Below are positions 30,411 through 42,713 of a stretch of DNA of 64,000 bases, one piece after another; positions within the stretch are counted from its first letter, which is position 1; every line of letters begins with the position of its first letter. A program made the translations under genes and the position numbers. The stretch is from Epiperipatus broadwayi. Taxonomy: Eukaryota > Onychophora > Udeonychophora > Euonychophora > Peripatidae. Location: the NCBI GenBank assembly GCA_028023455.1, contig JAQFVV010012423.1, forward strand, positions 3,581,753 to 3,645,752. Direction: 5' to 3'. Under the pieces are notes generated by a model. It ran no database searches. It saw only the letters and a list, made by a program, of their open reading frames with translations, and was not told the DNA's origin.

Positions 30411-31517
30411 ACATCTGCATTTACACATGGAAAAACAACTACAATACTGCTTCTAACTGCCACCCCAGAATTTTTTTTAGAAATATATAATGCTTTACAA
30501 AATTAAAGATATGCAACTTACCCCTACCCAAAAATACCTACCATTCATAAATATTTTATCATTTAATATAGATCACATTGCACCCAAATATCATCCACCC
30601 TCAAAATCCCTTGCTCAAGCTGATGAAATACATAGATGGATTACAATGATAAACCCAGCACACACCAATCAACAAGAAATATGCAACTTACACAAGCATA
30701 CAGTAACATTTGCAACCATCTGAAAAACTACCTGGCAATAAAAAAAAGTAATATCTGCCTAAGACAACAGCCTACTAGAGCAAGAAAATACATTCACTGA
30801 GCTTTGGGCTACCCATCTACTTTCAGAGTGTTAATGACACTCACAGATCAGGGGATCACATATGCAGAAAATAACATGTTAAAAACAATCTAATAGCATT
30901 TCAAACAAAAGCTACACACATACTATCCAGTCAAATGCTTTCTGATGTTTTTTGAAAACCAGAAATACCATTCTCCCATTTAACATCACAATATTTTCTA
31001 CTAAACTGGCAGTAATATTTAATGCATGTAACCTAGGAGCACATGAAATCCCAAAATTTGTCCTGTGTACATCTCAGTCAGTTCACTATTTAATATGTGT
31101 GTGACCTTGAAAATCACCTATCACAGAAAGTATATGACATACAGGGATTAGACCCAATTACAATAGTCCCTTCAACAATAAACAGTCTCCATATCAACAC
31201 TGTCTAACCTGTGAACCATCTCAATGTGACTGCTTATTATTAAAATAATTGAAAGAACATTCAAAGATAGCTACAGACATACATACAAACACTAATTTCA
31301 CACAGCCAGTTTACAAGAAGCAATCATCTACTGCAGAAGCTGCAATGAATTCAAAACAGTCTTGAAATCAGTTAGGGATTAAAAAAGTATCCACCAATTG
31401 CAGTTTAACTTTATATAGAAGCAGTTTTAAACTCAGTTGATATTAAAACATTAATTAACATGCTAGCTGTCACCACAATCCCATCTATATCTGCTCACAA
31501 ACTGGCTACTTAGCTGA
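30411..31517 (+). pseudogene. Decayed linker and N-terminal RT region of the LINE
   Basis: Between endonuclease and reverse transcriptase the coding trace is broken by many stops. One 77-codon frame at 30490-30723 is open, and a short KLHTYYPVKCFL-type fragment is readable near 30915. Position, strand and composition (C/A-rich, unlike the flanking DNA) make it the expected linker plus RT fingers region, but no motif can be named with confidence. Confidence 0.45.
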
Positions 31518-32057
31518 GAAATCAATATCAGACTCAATGGCAAAAATTCTCCATCAATCATCCCCACACATTTAAAGCAAGGCTCCCCACTAAGCTCACT
31601 GCAATTTACTTTTTGCATCAACCCACTCTTATTCAAAATCCAGCAGAGTATCAAAGGCATCCAGATGCCACACACATCACAACATTTAACCTGCATAGCA
31701 TATATGGATAACATCACAGTCTTCATTCAATCTAGAATGCAGATACCAATACTACAGACAATACTACAAGACTACCAATCAATACACTTTCTAAAATTTA
31801 ATGAGAACATAACTGCTGCCTGGTCACTATACACCAGTAAGCCATGCACACAAATTTTCCAAGGCAAACCATATGCTTTCCTCAGCTTTTCTTTCTACAT
31901 GGAAACAAACACAATGAATCAAAAAATCCAGAATAAGTTAGAAGGTGAAGCAGAATGGATCACTGTTTCTCTATCAAAAGCATACACCTCAATATATGAT
32001 AAAGTACAATTGTTCAATCAGATGGTGATAACCAAGTTATCTACTATTCTCCCATAA
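31518..32057 (+). pseudogene. LINE reverse transcriptase palm fragment, YADD changed to YMDN
   Basis: This enzyme copies element RNA into DNA at the nicked target. A single frame of ~180 codons is open from 31518 to the stop near 32055. In order it shows LKQGSPLSSLQFTFCINPLL, the RT motif usually written RQGxPLSPxLF, then a KGIQMP stretch, then AYMDNITVFIQ, the catalytic box usually AYADDITVF. The second catalytic Asp has become Asn and the Ala has become Met, so the enzyme is dead. The LQDYQSIHFLKFNENITAAW stretch that follows matches the downstream palm element (usual SGxKINxxKS). The minus-strand frame at 31463-31726 is only its shadow. Confidence 0.8.
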
Positions 32058-32126
32058 TTTAATTCTCCAAAGCTTTCACATCAAAAATGTCTTCATATTA
32101 CAATAAACTTCTATAGAATAGAAAGA

Positions 32127-32985
32127 GTGTCAATATCTGCAAAATGCCTTAGTTGCTCAGCAATACACACTGGTTTAGGGCTACACAACACATCTATTTT
32201 TCAAATACAGAAGACTTCAGGCAGACCTCATAATAGCCACCACCAGACATTTTCTAAAATCTTAATGCTAAAGGCAAATAATATGCCCAGACCAAATTCC
32301 AACTCACATTGCTATCTATCATCAGTTTAAACCAGTTTAGAATCATATATACTGAAATAACACTTTAAACAACAACAAAATATTCATAGAAGATATATTC
32401 ATTGGTATACCTGGGACATACACCAGATATTTCTACCCAGATACTCAGAATAAACACCCAGCAACTGCTTAAAAAATTTAAAAAATGGTCCATGGAGCCC
32501 AACGTATTTGATTTCCTTCTTAGACTAAATCTATATGCCTTGCCAACATCATACTTCATAAGATACAGATGCTTGAATAAAAACATTACCTATTATGTGA
32601 ACTATTCCACCAAGCTGAAGAAGCTCAACAGCATATGTTTTACAACTGTTCAGCAATGAACAATATTCAGCATGAAATAACTAATATATACAGACAAGCA
32701 AACATTTTTCTGCAAGTTATCATCAGCGTATTCTGCAGAACATCCACCACTACAGTATGCACATCAACTTTCTTGCTCTATGCATTTTGGTGCACACAAT
32801 GTGCATATGCTTTTGGCAATAGAACAAGACTACATACATCATCATTTTATAACAAATTAGCACAATTAAAAACTGAGACAAAAATTAGCACACGCAGACA
32901 TCTTCATGGCTATTTGCTTACACATAAAACAATGCTCAAATCTCTAATAGGTCTGACATTTCTCAAATCACTTAATATATTCTAA
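32127..32985 (+). pseudogene. LINE ORF2 C-terminus with zinc-finger motif
   Basis: Three short open stretches in shifting frames (32127-32330, 32402-32659, 32635-32985) continue ORF2. Around 32590-32665, after a frame change, the frame reads CELFHQAEEAQQHMFYNC. This matches the C-terminal CCHC finger of many LINEs (C-x2-C, then H-x4-C), with the second Cys replaced by Phe. The frame then stays open for ~110 codons to 32985, the likely end of ORF2. Confidence 0.65.
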
Positions 32986-33121
32986 AAGAGAATGCAAAAA
33001 AAATGGAAATCACAAAATCCATGAATTGATAAATGATAAAACATACAAAAGTTTGCAGCAGAAATATACTGCAGCTTACAAAATCAATATCTAAAGACTA
33101 AAACTTTACAAAGCATAAATG

Positions 33122-33123
<2 letters not shown>

Positions 33124-33171
<48 letters not shown>

Positions 33172-33214
33172 CATATATTGTATATATATATATATATATA
33201 TAGATATATATATA
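33124..33214. repeat. (AT)n microsatellites flanking a TTGCATATATTGTA spacer
   Basis: Two AT runs (~33124-33169 and ~33182-33214) lie just beyond the LINE remnant. They may mark its insertion site or its tail. The minus-strand 111-codon frame across them is repeat-driven. Confidence 0.9.
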
Positions 33215-33481
33215 CTGTATACATGTCTCTTAATTAACCAAATGTAAATAAGATAATTTTGAAAAACAATTAAAAGAAAAACAATAAAATTATAAAAAAA
33301 AAGTTTCAGAGGCCATATAAATTTAGTATTATAACCTACAACAAACAATCTAACCATCCAGTTTATATCTGTAAAGAATTGTAAAGAACATTGATAGACA
33401 CAATATATATATATAATTCTCAGAAACATCAAGATAAACACTTGTATATGTAAAGTATTAATGTAAAGTTCCTCTCTGAAG

Positions 33482-33670
<189 letters not shown>

Positions 33671-36600
33671 TTAATTTATTTCAATCTTTTATACAGTTTG
33701 AAGTATACAAACCATTTTACGGGCAGATAATTTAAATATAATAAATATATGCATATATACAGAAAAGTTAAAGTGACAGTCCGTGTGATAATAATATAAT
33801 AGACATGCAATTAGAATTTCCTAAAACATAGATATTTTTATGTTTATAAATTTGTCTTTATCTATAGATAAAATGTTTATTTCTAGTTTATTATCAATAG
33901 TATTGTGTAACTTGCTTATTTTTTTGCAAAGTAGAGTGTTCTAAATACAAAGTTTTTGTACTTGATATTTCTATTTTCTCATGATATCTTGTGTTTTTAT
34001 TAATTCTTTAACTTTAATTTTAGTTATACAATTTGTTAAACATAAATACTGTTATATAATAATATTAAATGTTTGAAATTTATATTTTATACAACTGAAT
34101 ATTTTTCTATTAATATTTTTATTTTATTTTACTAAAGCTTTGCCAAGTTATGTAATCTCATGTTGCTTTACTTATGTTTATTTTAAGATGATATTATTTT
34201 GCAAATTAATACTTATTAATGTGCAATAATTTGGATCTGTTTTTCAAAATATTATTACAAGTATTAAAATGTCATTTATAATATTTGAAATTTTAAGTTA
34301 AGCTTCTTTGTCTAATATTTACATTTGGGGCATATGCATGTAAGCGTTGATATATTAGGTGTTGTTATTCAGTATTATTTTTTAATCTTTTTTATTATTA
34401 TATAAGTAGACAGTGCAATAATTAAATATTTTTCTTTATTAAATACATTTATTATTTTTTGTTAACAATGGCATGTTTGTTTATAACATGTTTTGATAGC
34501 AGGAGGAAATGGCTGTCACAATGAATAATCTGAGATCTCCAGACATCAGTTAACATAGTATCATGTATCAATAAACTGATGAAAATTTATATACTATATT
34601 TTATTACATAATTTGTGCATCAACACGTGGTGTCAATTGTATGTGGGCTGTCATTCATAATATCCCCTGTTACAATATTTATTTGGATTTGTCCAACATT
34701 ATATAAATTCATTAAAAAGTCACCCTTGCAGAGGGTTTCGGTTAAATATGCTTACACTAAATAATTTTTTTTTCTAAAATAGTCACAGATGCACGTTTTG
34801 CTTTATTGTAATGAAGTTTTATCAAACAAACAATAAATCTTTTATATATATAGAGAGAGAGAGAGAAACGTTATATAAATATACAAATATATACATAGTT
34901 TATTATATAAAAAAGTCTATTTGTAGAATATACACAAAATCAATTTATATTGTATTACTTCTTCAAGATTATTAATATATTTCTTTTTTCTTAAAATTTT
35001 TTCTAAGACGCAGTTAAAACATATCTTTTAAAATGATTTAGTGAAGAAATGTCATTTATAATTTTTATTTATGACAACTATTTACTGAAAAGAAAAAAAA
35101 ATGGGTTTGAAGACAAATCTCAATAGTATTGATAATAAATTCTTTTTTGGGGGTTAATAAATGTGAGATTGAAATAGAGATGGGGGAGGGGATATATCAA
35201 TTGCAATGGTAATTTTAACGACTTTAAAAATCAATTACATGAAAAGAGGCTTTTTTTGGTATTCAACAGCGTATAAATAAATAAAAAAAGAAATAATATA
35301 ATAGTCACTAAATGATAGCCCAGTTATTTAATTATTTTTTAAATGCTTATTTTTATTATTATAATAAAAATATTATTTCATTACTTTTGTTAAATATATA
35401 TATATTCTACTGCACAAAATTTACATATATATATATTATGTATTGATATTTGCATTATTTTGTAACATTTATAATATTAAACCATAAGTGTATTTTTCAT
35501 TTTAATACTTTATATAATTAGCAGTTAAACAACAATACGAAGACAGACGCATTAATGCTTACTAAATCTTTTGGCTGCTTTCTCTTTTATAACTGTTACA
35601 TTAATGACAGTTTGCGTAATGAAAGAATTACAATCATTAGTGGATTAATTGTTTTGGAATGACTTACTATTTACCATAATCAAAAGATTTTAAAGAAATA
35701 TTTTACTTTTATATCCAGTTTATATATAACTATCTTATTGTCTATATCAATTGTTGTCTTTTTATTAATAATTGTTTAAATACTGTCGATAATTATTTTT
35801 TTTAATTTCTTTTTTCTCGTTTTACATATTTATAAATGAAAAAAATTAACAATGTTGATCAAAAAAAAAATATTGAATTTTTGCTGCAATCTTTTCCATG
35901 GTAATATTCATTTCAACTTTCAAAGTGATTGTTTTATCTAATTATTCCATAAATATATACAAATTATGATTTTCTAATGACTTGTCTTCAAAAAAACTGG
36001 TTTATTTTAATATATATATATATATATTGCTTATAACACTTCTTTCATATACACTTTAATCCAAAAAATTTTCTTAAAAACTTCTTTATTTTCCTTACAG
36101 TTTCAACTGTCCAGAAGATTTCATCAGAGCTCTATCTTCTTTTCTGCTTTAATTTTAATTTTAAATAAAAGAGTATATTTTAAAAGTGTACATTTTTTTC
36201 TGGAAATTTTATTTATTTTTACAATTTCTAAAAACATTTTTTGTCTGCACCTTTCCCTAAAAGATGCTTTTTTACATGAAGTTAAAAAGTTTACAGTACA
36301 TTTGTTTTTATTTATTTCAGAGTGTAAGTTTTCTTTTATTCTTTCACTTATTTTTTACTGTATACTTTTTGTTTTTTCATAATCACTTCATTTATTTCTG
36401 GCTTTGATATGTGTACTATATCATTTTTTTTTATATGTCAAAGCATCAGATGGGAAGTGAACCCACAACAACTACCTGCAAGAAACTGCTTGCAAGCGGC
36501 TGGTCTGACTTCTTGGCTATTATAGTTTTTAAATATTTTTATTCTCAACATTTTATGTCATTTTTTCTTACAATTATTACAATTCCTGGTTGTTAAAATC

Positions 36601-37240
36601 TTTTGTAGTTTTTATGATTAATTTTTTTAAAATTACACCATAATTATTTTTTCTTAATATTCTTACATCATTTTCCTGAACTTTCTATCTTCTTTTTTTA
36701 AATTCTTCCACAATATTTTTAAAATTCTTACTTTGTTTTGCTTTTTTATTTTTTATTTTTAATGGCACCTAATTTAATGTAGGTAGGTCTTCAATAATAT
36801 TATTTATTAATACAGATTTTCTCTATTTACCTGCATTTGCAATTATTATAGAATCCACTTACAGTCATTAGCAGATCATATTTTATCTTAATTATTTGAA
36901 TCAGTTGTTTTAGAGGCATTTGTTATCATTATTATTATATTATCACCATCACCATTATTATTAATATTATTACTACTGATTCTATTATTTATATTTTCAA
37001 TTTTTTCATTTTTTTTAACAACTGTGTTCATCTATAAGTCATTGTTGTATGTTTGATTAATGCCGGACCCCATGCAATATAAATAATCTTAAGATTTATT
37101 TTATTAGACCAATTATTTTTAATTGTTATAATGATATGAATTTTTTAAAAATCATTTAAAAAAATTGCATTGTTTGTTAAATAAAAAATTTCTAATGTTC
37201 TGATATGTTTGTTGTAAAAGTTATTTTTATTAGGTATTCA
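33671..37240. other. AT-rich, largely T-biased DNA without a gene
   Basis: No domain-bearing frame is found. Pyrimidine-rich stretches cover 35950-36400 and 36640-36790. Short GA (near 34850), AT (35396, 36012) and ATT (36920-36985) runs occur. A tRNA-like relic near 36.45 kb is listed separately. Confidence 0.55.
36441..36512 (-). repeat. Possible tRNA-derived SINE relic
   Basis: On the minus strand the segment contains GTGGGTTCACTTCCC (around 36452-36466), close to a pol III B box (GGTTCRANNCC), preceded by a GC-rich GCCGCTTGCAAGCAG stretch. The patch is clearly less AT-rich than its surroundings. No A box or tail is convincing, so this is only a suggestion. Confidence 0.35.
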
Positions 37241-37326
37241 TGTAATATATATATATATATATATGGGTGTGTGTGTAATTATATAATATATATATATATA
37301 TATATGGGTGTGTGTGTAATTATATA
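37241..37326 (+). repeat. Tandemly doubled (AT)n-GGGTGTGTGTGTAATTATATAA unit
   Basis: A ~43 bp unit of AT repeats plus GGGTGTGTGTG and AATTATATAA occurs twice in direct succession. The difference is mainly in AT length. Confidence 0.9.
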
Positions 37327-37435
37327 ACTGAATATTTGTAAATACAGTAACTAAATAATTAAAAAATTTTATCCACTTAGGAGCACTTTCGATTATCCCA
37401 GTAATCTGTGTCAACTAAAGCTTTGAAATACTAAC

Positions 37436-37595
37436 TTTCCCACAATTCTGTGATTTTAATGTTTGCTGCTTGCCTGTTAATTAAGTCATGTTTATATTTG
37501 TATATTAGCATAGATTCCTTTATTTTTCTTTTATTGTTATTTTTTTTCAATTTGCAATATTTTTACACTGTTAAAATTGAAGTTAAAACCATAAC

Positions 37596-37600
<5 letters not shown>
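37436..37600 (-). pseudogene. Penelope-like GIY-YIG endonuclease, C-terminal remnant (copy 1)
   Basis: Minus-strand translation gives KIKESMLIYKYKHDLINRQA, then ANIKITELW, preceded after a frame break by an NSVKILQIE string. This is the C-terminal part of the GIY-YIG domain that Penelope-like retroelements use for integration: usual pattern VKI, then KxxEAxxI, then NRxxG, then LSxxW. The same string with substitutions occurs at 61937-62140, including the distinctive INRQAA-IKI. The catalytic GIY/YIG strands are not present here. A (TG)n run cuts off the upstream side. Confidence 0.55.
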
Positions 37601-37629
<29 letters not shown>

Positions 37630-37635
37630 ATCTGA

Positions 37636-40600
37636 ACCTTTGAGGTTGGGAGGAGATTGCATGGCAGAAAAAAGTGTATGCACTTTGAATGTGTTTACTG
37701 TCAATCATAATATTTTTAAAGTAGACCTTAAAATGAAGCTATTGATATTTTATCCATGTAAAACAACAACAGTAAGTACTCTATAATCTACAGTATCCAT
37801 AATTCAATCATCACAATGATAATTTCCAGGGTACTCTTATATAGTATTAACCTAATCTCTGGTTATTTTTATATGTGCACAAAATGTATTTGGTGAATAT
37901 GGTGGATAAATTATTCTATTAAAAATGAATAGGTCTATTTGTTTAAGACTAGCAAATTAACTCTCTCCTTCTCAAATTATATATAAGTTAGAACAATTAG
38001 TAATCTCAGAGTTATTAAATTATAATTGATTATTTCTAAGAAATTAGAACTCAAAAGTTTTAAATCATTCTATCCTTGATATGATTAAGATATTAAAGGG
38101 ATTTTATTGTACCTTATTATACCTCAATAAATGATACTATCCTTAAAATGAAAGATGATAGGAATATTGCAAATAAATTAAGAAAAGAAAATTAATTTTA
38201 AACAGAGTGTAAGTATGACCAAATTTTATTAAAATATGTAGATGTGGATGATGACAACTTATATTAATGAAAAACAACAATATAATTAATAATAACTAAT
38301 TTATTAATCAGAAAACAATTATATCAAAAGTATTCAATAACAAACAAAATTATAATTATAGAAGTTCTTTAAACATTTATGAATAATATTGCACTGTTAC
38401 TCAATATATTAATATTGGGTTTGTTATCAAAAAAATTGATGCAAACAAAGCAATCTATTGGAGAAAGTTATATAATATCCATCCAAAGCCTGAATGCTAA
38501 ATACAGATGGGTCTAGTAATTTTTTATAGCATCCTTTAATGATTTGATAATAATAAACATTAAAAAAAAACAAGCTCCATTCTAGGCATCAGGTGGATTG
38601 CTTAACCCTTTTAAAAACAAGTCAACAATTTACCCAAATATAGTATGATTGTTTTCAAATACATAAATTAATAAATATGACAATTATATGTTTAATGGCA
38701 TGACTTGTTATTCTCTGTAGCATATGACATCTAAACATCATATATTATGTTAGAAAGCTGCCTCTACTAACTAATAATGTTATAAGTATCATTGCCACAA
38801 GAGTATTTTACTACACTGCATGGGATTGTCTAGGTCACATAAACATTCCTGAACAAATAAAAGGGCAACCTTTAATGTTTTTTTTCCCCTTAAATGACAT
38901 AAAAATTTGCTGGGAAATGGAAAGTCAAGTATTTATGTTTTTTTTGTCCTTCATTGATTAAAGATACCACTGCCACAGGAAATACAAAAATATTTTTTAA
39001 GGATCAATAAAACAACAAATTATTATTAATAGGACTATGGCAGTTTGTATATTAACTTAGGGCTTCCATAGAACATATATCCAAAATTGGTAATATAACA
39101 AACACATTTATACTTAATTGTACTAGAAATTTAAACATCTATCCATTCCTTAATTATACTCGTATTTTCATGAGAAATTTATGTACATTGTAATAAGAAC
39201 ACTTTAAACATTCATACAAGCCAATAATAAAATTAATTCTATAATCGCTGAAAAATAAATGATCCACAATCATGATTAAATACTCAAGATTTTATTCAGG
39301 TGCATTTTAAAATTCCCATTGTATCTAAATATCACTGGAGTTGTGCTAACAAAGAATTTACAGATATACAAGTAACACTTAATCCAGATGGTATCATGAA
39401 TTCTTGTGGAGGTAGATATTTATAACCAAAATTCCAATCATATGACGTCCTAAACTGTTAAATAAATCATAATTATTATTTGTATTTCAATAGATGTAAT
39501 TCTAACAATTTATCAATTTAAAATATTGAATTTTGTCAGCTTAAAAAAAGTTCTTGTTCATCAGTTATAGCAATATAGAATATTCCAAGGTGTAGATAAG
39601 ATTTTGCATATACAGTATTCCAAGGTGTAGACAAGATTTTGTACATATGACTAATAATCCATATAACTGTAGCTATAGTTCAAGTGATTTAATAAATTAT
39701 GAGCCCAAAGCAGTCCTCATAAAGGCATATTTACACAATATGATAATCCATGAGTTTTTTTATAATGAGCATAAGGTTCAAGATAATACTTAGTGAGATA
39801 ACCGATATCATTTTCAGCAAGTTATTTTAATTTTAAAGGAGAGACAAATGATCAAGAAATGTTCTTACATATAGTAGATTTCAATAAGCAATTTTAATGA
39901 CTCAAAAATTTCAATTTTGTTCCATTTTAAAATAGTATTTAATGATAGTAACTGTTAATATTTTAATTTTTCCATTTGGATCAATAAGAAGAAACATTTT
40001 GCTGAGCTACATAAAGTGCCTAGCAGACTTTTCTATTCACCATATCAAAGAAGATTAACAAAATGCCAAAATATACATTTAAATTTGGTAAGGCCTTTAA
40101 TATACTGAAATTGAGCCAAGTCTAGTCTTAATTAATGATTATATTTATAGCTTACTACTGCATAGTCTATGATATCAAATATCACCTAATATATCTCACT
40201 TTTCAAGTTTATATGGGAAAAATCTGTTTCACTGCTATGATAATTATAAGAAGCAGGTGAGTTTCAAAATTATGACCATTTAAAGGGGCCAAATTTAAAG
40301 ATCAAAATATTAAAATGTAAGATTTAATATATTACATTTTAATATTAAATATCAAATTACATTAATTATTCATAAATAATACACACTATTCTTTATTTTG
40401 TAACTGCATGGTTTATAATATTAGGATATTAAATACAATAGTTTATTTTATTAAATTTTAAAGTTCGTACAATTTTAGTTTGATCATTTATTAAAATAAC
40501 CCATTATTTAAACAGAAATAATAAATTCAATTCAAATATTTTATTATTTGAATTGATTATGTTTTGTAGGTTTCACTTTCACGCAGACACATAAATAACT

Positions 40601-41630
40601 TTTTAAACACAATGTCAAAATTTACTATTCTGTCTAAATGCATTACTGATTGTCTAGCTAACATGTTAAATTATTATTATATTATTATTTTAAACTGCTA
40701 TCCTCCTTGCAATTAAGCTTGTATGTATTTTATCCTATTAGTTTGGTGTGTGTTTTTGACCTAAAATAGTTAGTTGCACTATTGACTAAGCATTTTATTT
40801 GAATTTGAAAGATAAATATGTTAAAATGGAATTTTAAAAATTAAAAATAGAATCTTACTGATAAATTCCCAATAATGTGACCACTACTATTATTTTAACC
40901 CATTATTAGTCTACACCAGGATGAAATTATATCATATTCAATTCAGTTTCTCCTACAATAGCTCTTTTTTTTCATAGCATACAAATAAACATTTTATATT
41001 TTTCATATATTTTATTTCACAAACGATCTATTTTTATGCTTTTTGCAATATCTTGAGATTCAGTTTAAAAGTTTTCAAATGTGGAACTAATTTAAAAACA
41101 TTATGGTATGAGTTTCACCAGTAGAAAGAGACCACATTTGAGAAGGAAAAAAGTTTATTGATGTGATTTGTAAAATAAATGCTATTCTTGGAGAAACATG
41201 ATTAAGCTTGAAAAAATCTTAATTTACAATTGGCTAATAATGGTTGAAAATTATAGTAATGAAGGCATTATTAAAAAAAAGCAAAAACTACATATGAAAA
41301 GGCAAAAACTTTCCTATACATTAATTCAGTCATTGCTAATATTAGTTAATGTTATATATATAAATTTAATATGAGAACATTGTTTACGATAGGCAAAAAA
41401 CTTAGCAGTTTTATGTAAAATCCTATTTAAATGCAGTTTTGATTTCAATGGGTATATAAACCTAACGTTTGTTTATCAGAGGAGTTAAATTACTCAATAA
41501 AATGATATATTATTATATTTACAAAAGACATATAAATTCTGTAACATTCTCTTTATTTTGCAGCAGTTCTAAGAACAACAAAATAAAGTACGATTTAATA
41601 CTATGAGAATGAGATATAATTATAATAGTG
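37636..41630. other. AT-rich DNA without a recognisable gene
   Basis: No coding or RNA gene is supported on either strand. A ~38 bp unit containing ATTCCAAGGTGTAGA and AAGATTTTG is tandemly doubled at about 39578-39648. A palindromic AAGATTTAATATATTACATTTTAATATTAAAT region lies near 40320. Otherwise it is plain AT-rich sequence. Confidence 0.55.
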
Positions 41631-42713
41631 TGTGTGTATATATATATATATATTGTAACCTTCCTTCTGATCATTGGATAGCTAAGGCCCATCCATTTCT
41701 GGGTGCCATAATCCCATATAACCTAGGTAAATCTTTAATCAATCAATCAAGCCACTACTTTGCGCCATAATCTCAACTGTAACCTTCTCACTGGTTTAAC
41801 TGGTTACAAACGAATCATGCCGCATGTTTTAATGACTAAATTCAACTATGCAACCTATTATACTATCCTTACCAAGAATATAAGCATAAAGAAACAAAAT
41901 GCAAAATTAACGAAATGATTCTGGTCTTGAATGAAACTAGCATGAAACTATAGATCTGAAGAAGATCACGAGGTGATTAATCAAGATAATAACTTCTGGT
42001 CAAACTAGCTTTGAAATCCATACAAACAAAATGTGATGAGTTAAATTTTATGTTCAGCAAACTAATAAATAACTAATAATTATATCTCTGGAAGGATTAT
42101 GAAATTAAACCTATAAATGAAATGATGAGTAAATTGTGATGTAAATGACTAAATGAATGATAGAAAGAAGTAATAATTAATTAGTGGAATGAAATGAGTC
42201 TAAGAATGAAGAGAAAAATGTAAGAGAATAAGGAGTGATTGAGATGATGATAGAATAAGAGTTAATGAATAGTTGAGATGATAAAAGAATAAAAGTTAAT
42301 GTATGATTAATCAATTATGATGATGAATTAATGTCAAATGAGAATGAATAAATAAAAGAATGATCAAGATGAAATTGAAGAATAATGTTAATGATGAAGA
42401 TTGAAATCTTAAACTATGACCTAATATGGTATTAAATGGTAAAAAGATAAGCTAAATAAAAATAGGGATTTCAAGCTTGACCCAACCAGAATATTTATCC
42501 TGAAGTTAAAACAAATTATACATTTGAGGCCAAAATAACTAATTTACTTTAAAGTTTGGTTAACTTTCATAAAACAGTGAAAGTAATCTATTTCCAATTC
42601 CAACTATAATAACTGACTAGCAATAAAATTTACTACAAATTTAAATTCTATCTTGAAACTTAACAATTAAGTCTTCTCAGGGTTCTAACACTCAAAATTG
42701 TTATACAATATAT

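Larger units (their letters stand above)
27600..33000 (+). mobile_element. Decayed non-LTR retrotransposon (L1/Tx1-like LINE)
   Basis: Four domain remnants occur in the order expected of a two-ORF LINE, all on the plus strand: a CCHC zinc knuckle ending ORF1, an AP-like endonuclease, a reverse transcriptase, and a C-terminal zinc-finger motif. Each is broken by stops and shifts. A diverged ~0.95 kb interspersed repeat (29050-29990) separates ORF1 from the endonuclease and has replaced the endonuclease N-terminus. The zinc-knuckle ORF1 plus AP endonuclease and the motif style suggest the L1/Tx1 group, but this is inference. The 3' end is unclear; (AT)n runs begin at ~33124. It cannot be active. 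Confidence 0.8.

Noticed and set aside
31463-31726. 87-codon minus-strand frame with several Cys residues
   Set aside because: It is the complement of the LINE reverse transcriptase, whose QGSPLS and YMDN motifs lie on the plus strand.
33106-33441. 111-codon minus frame rich in Ile and Tyr
   Set aside because: More than a third of it is (AT)n microsatellite; the rest lacks any domain.
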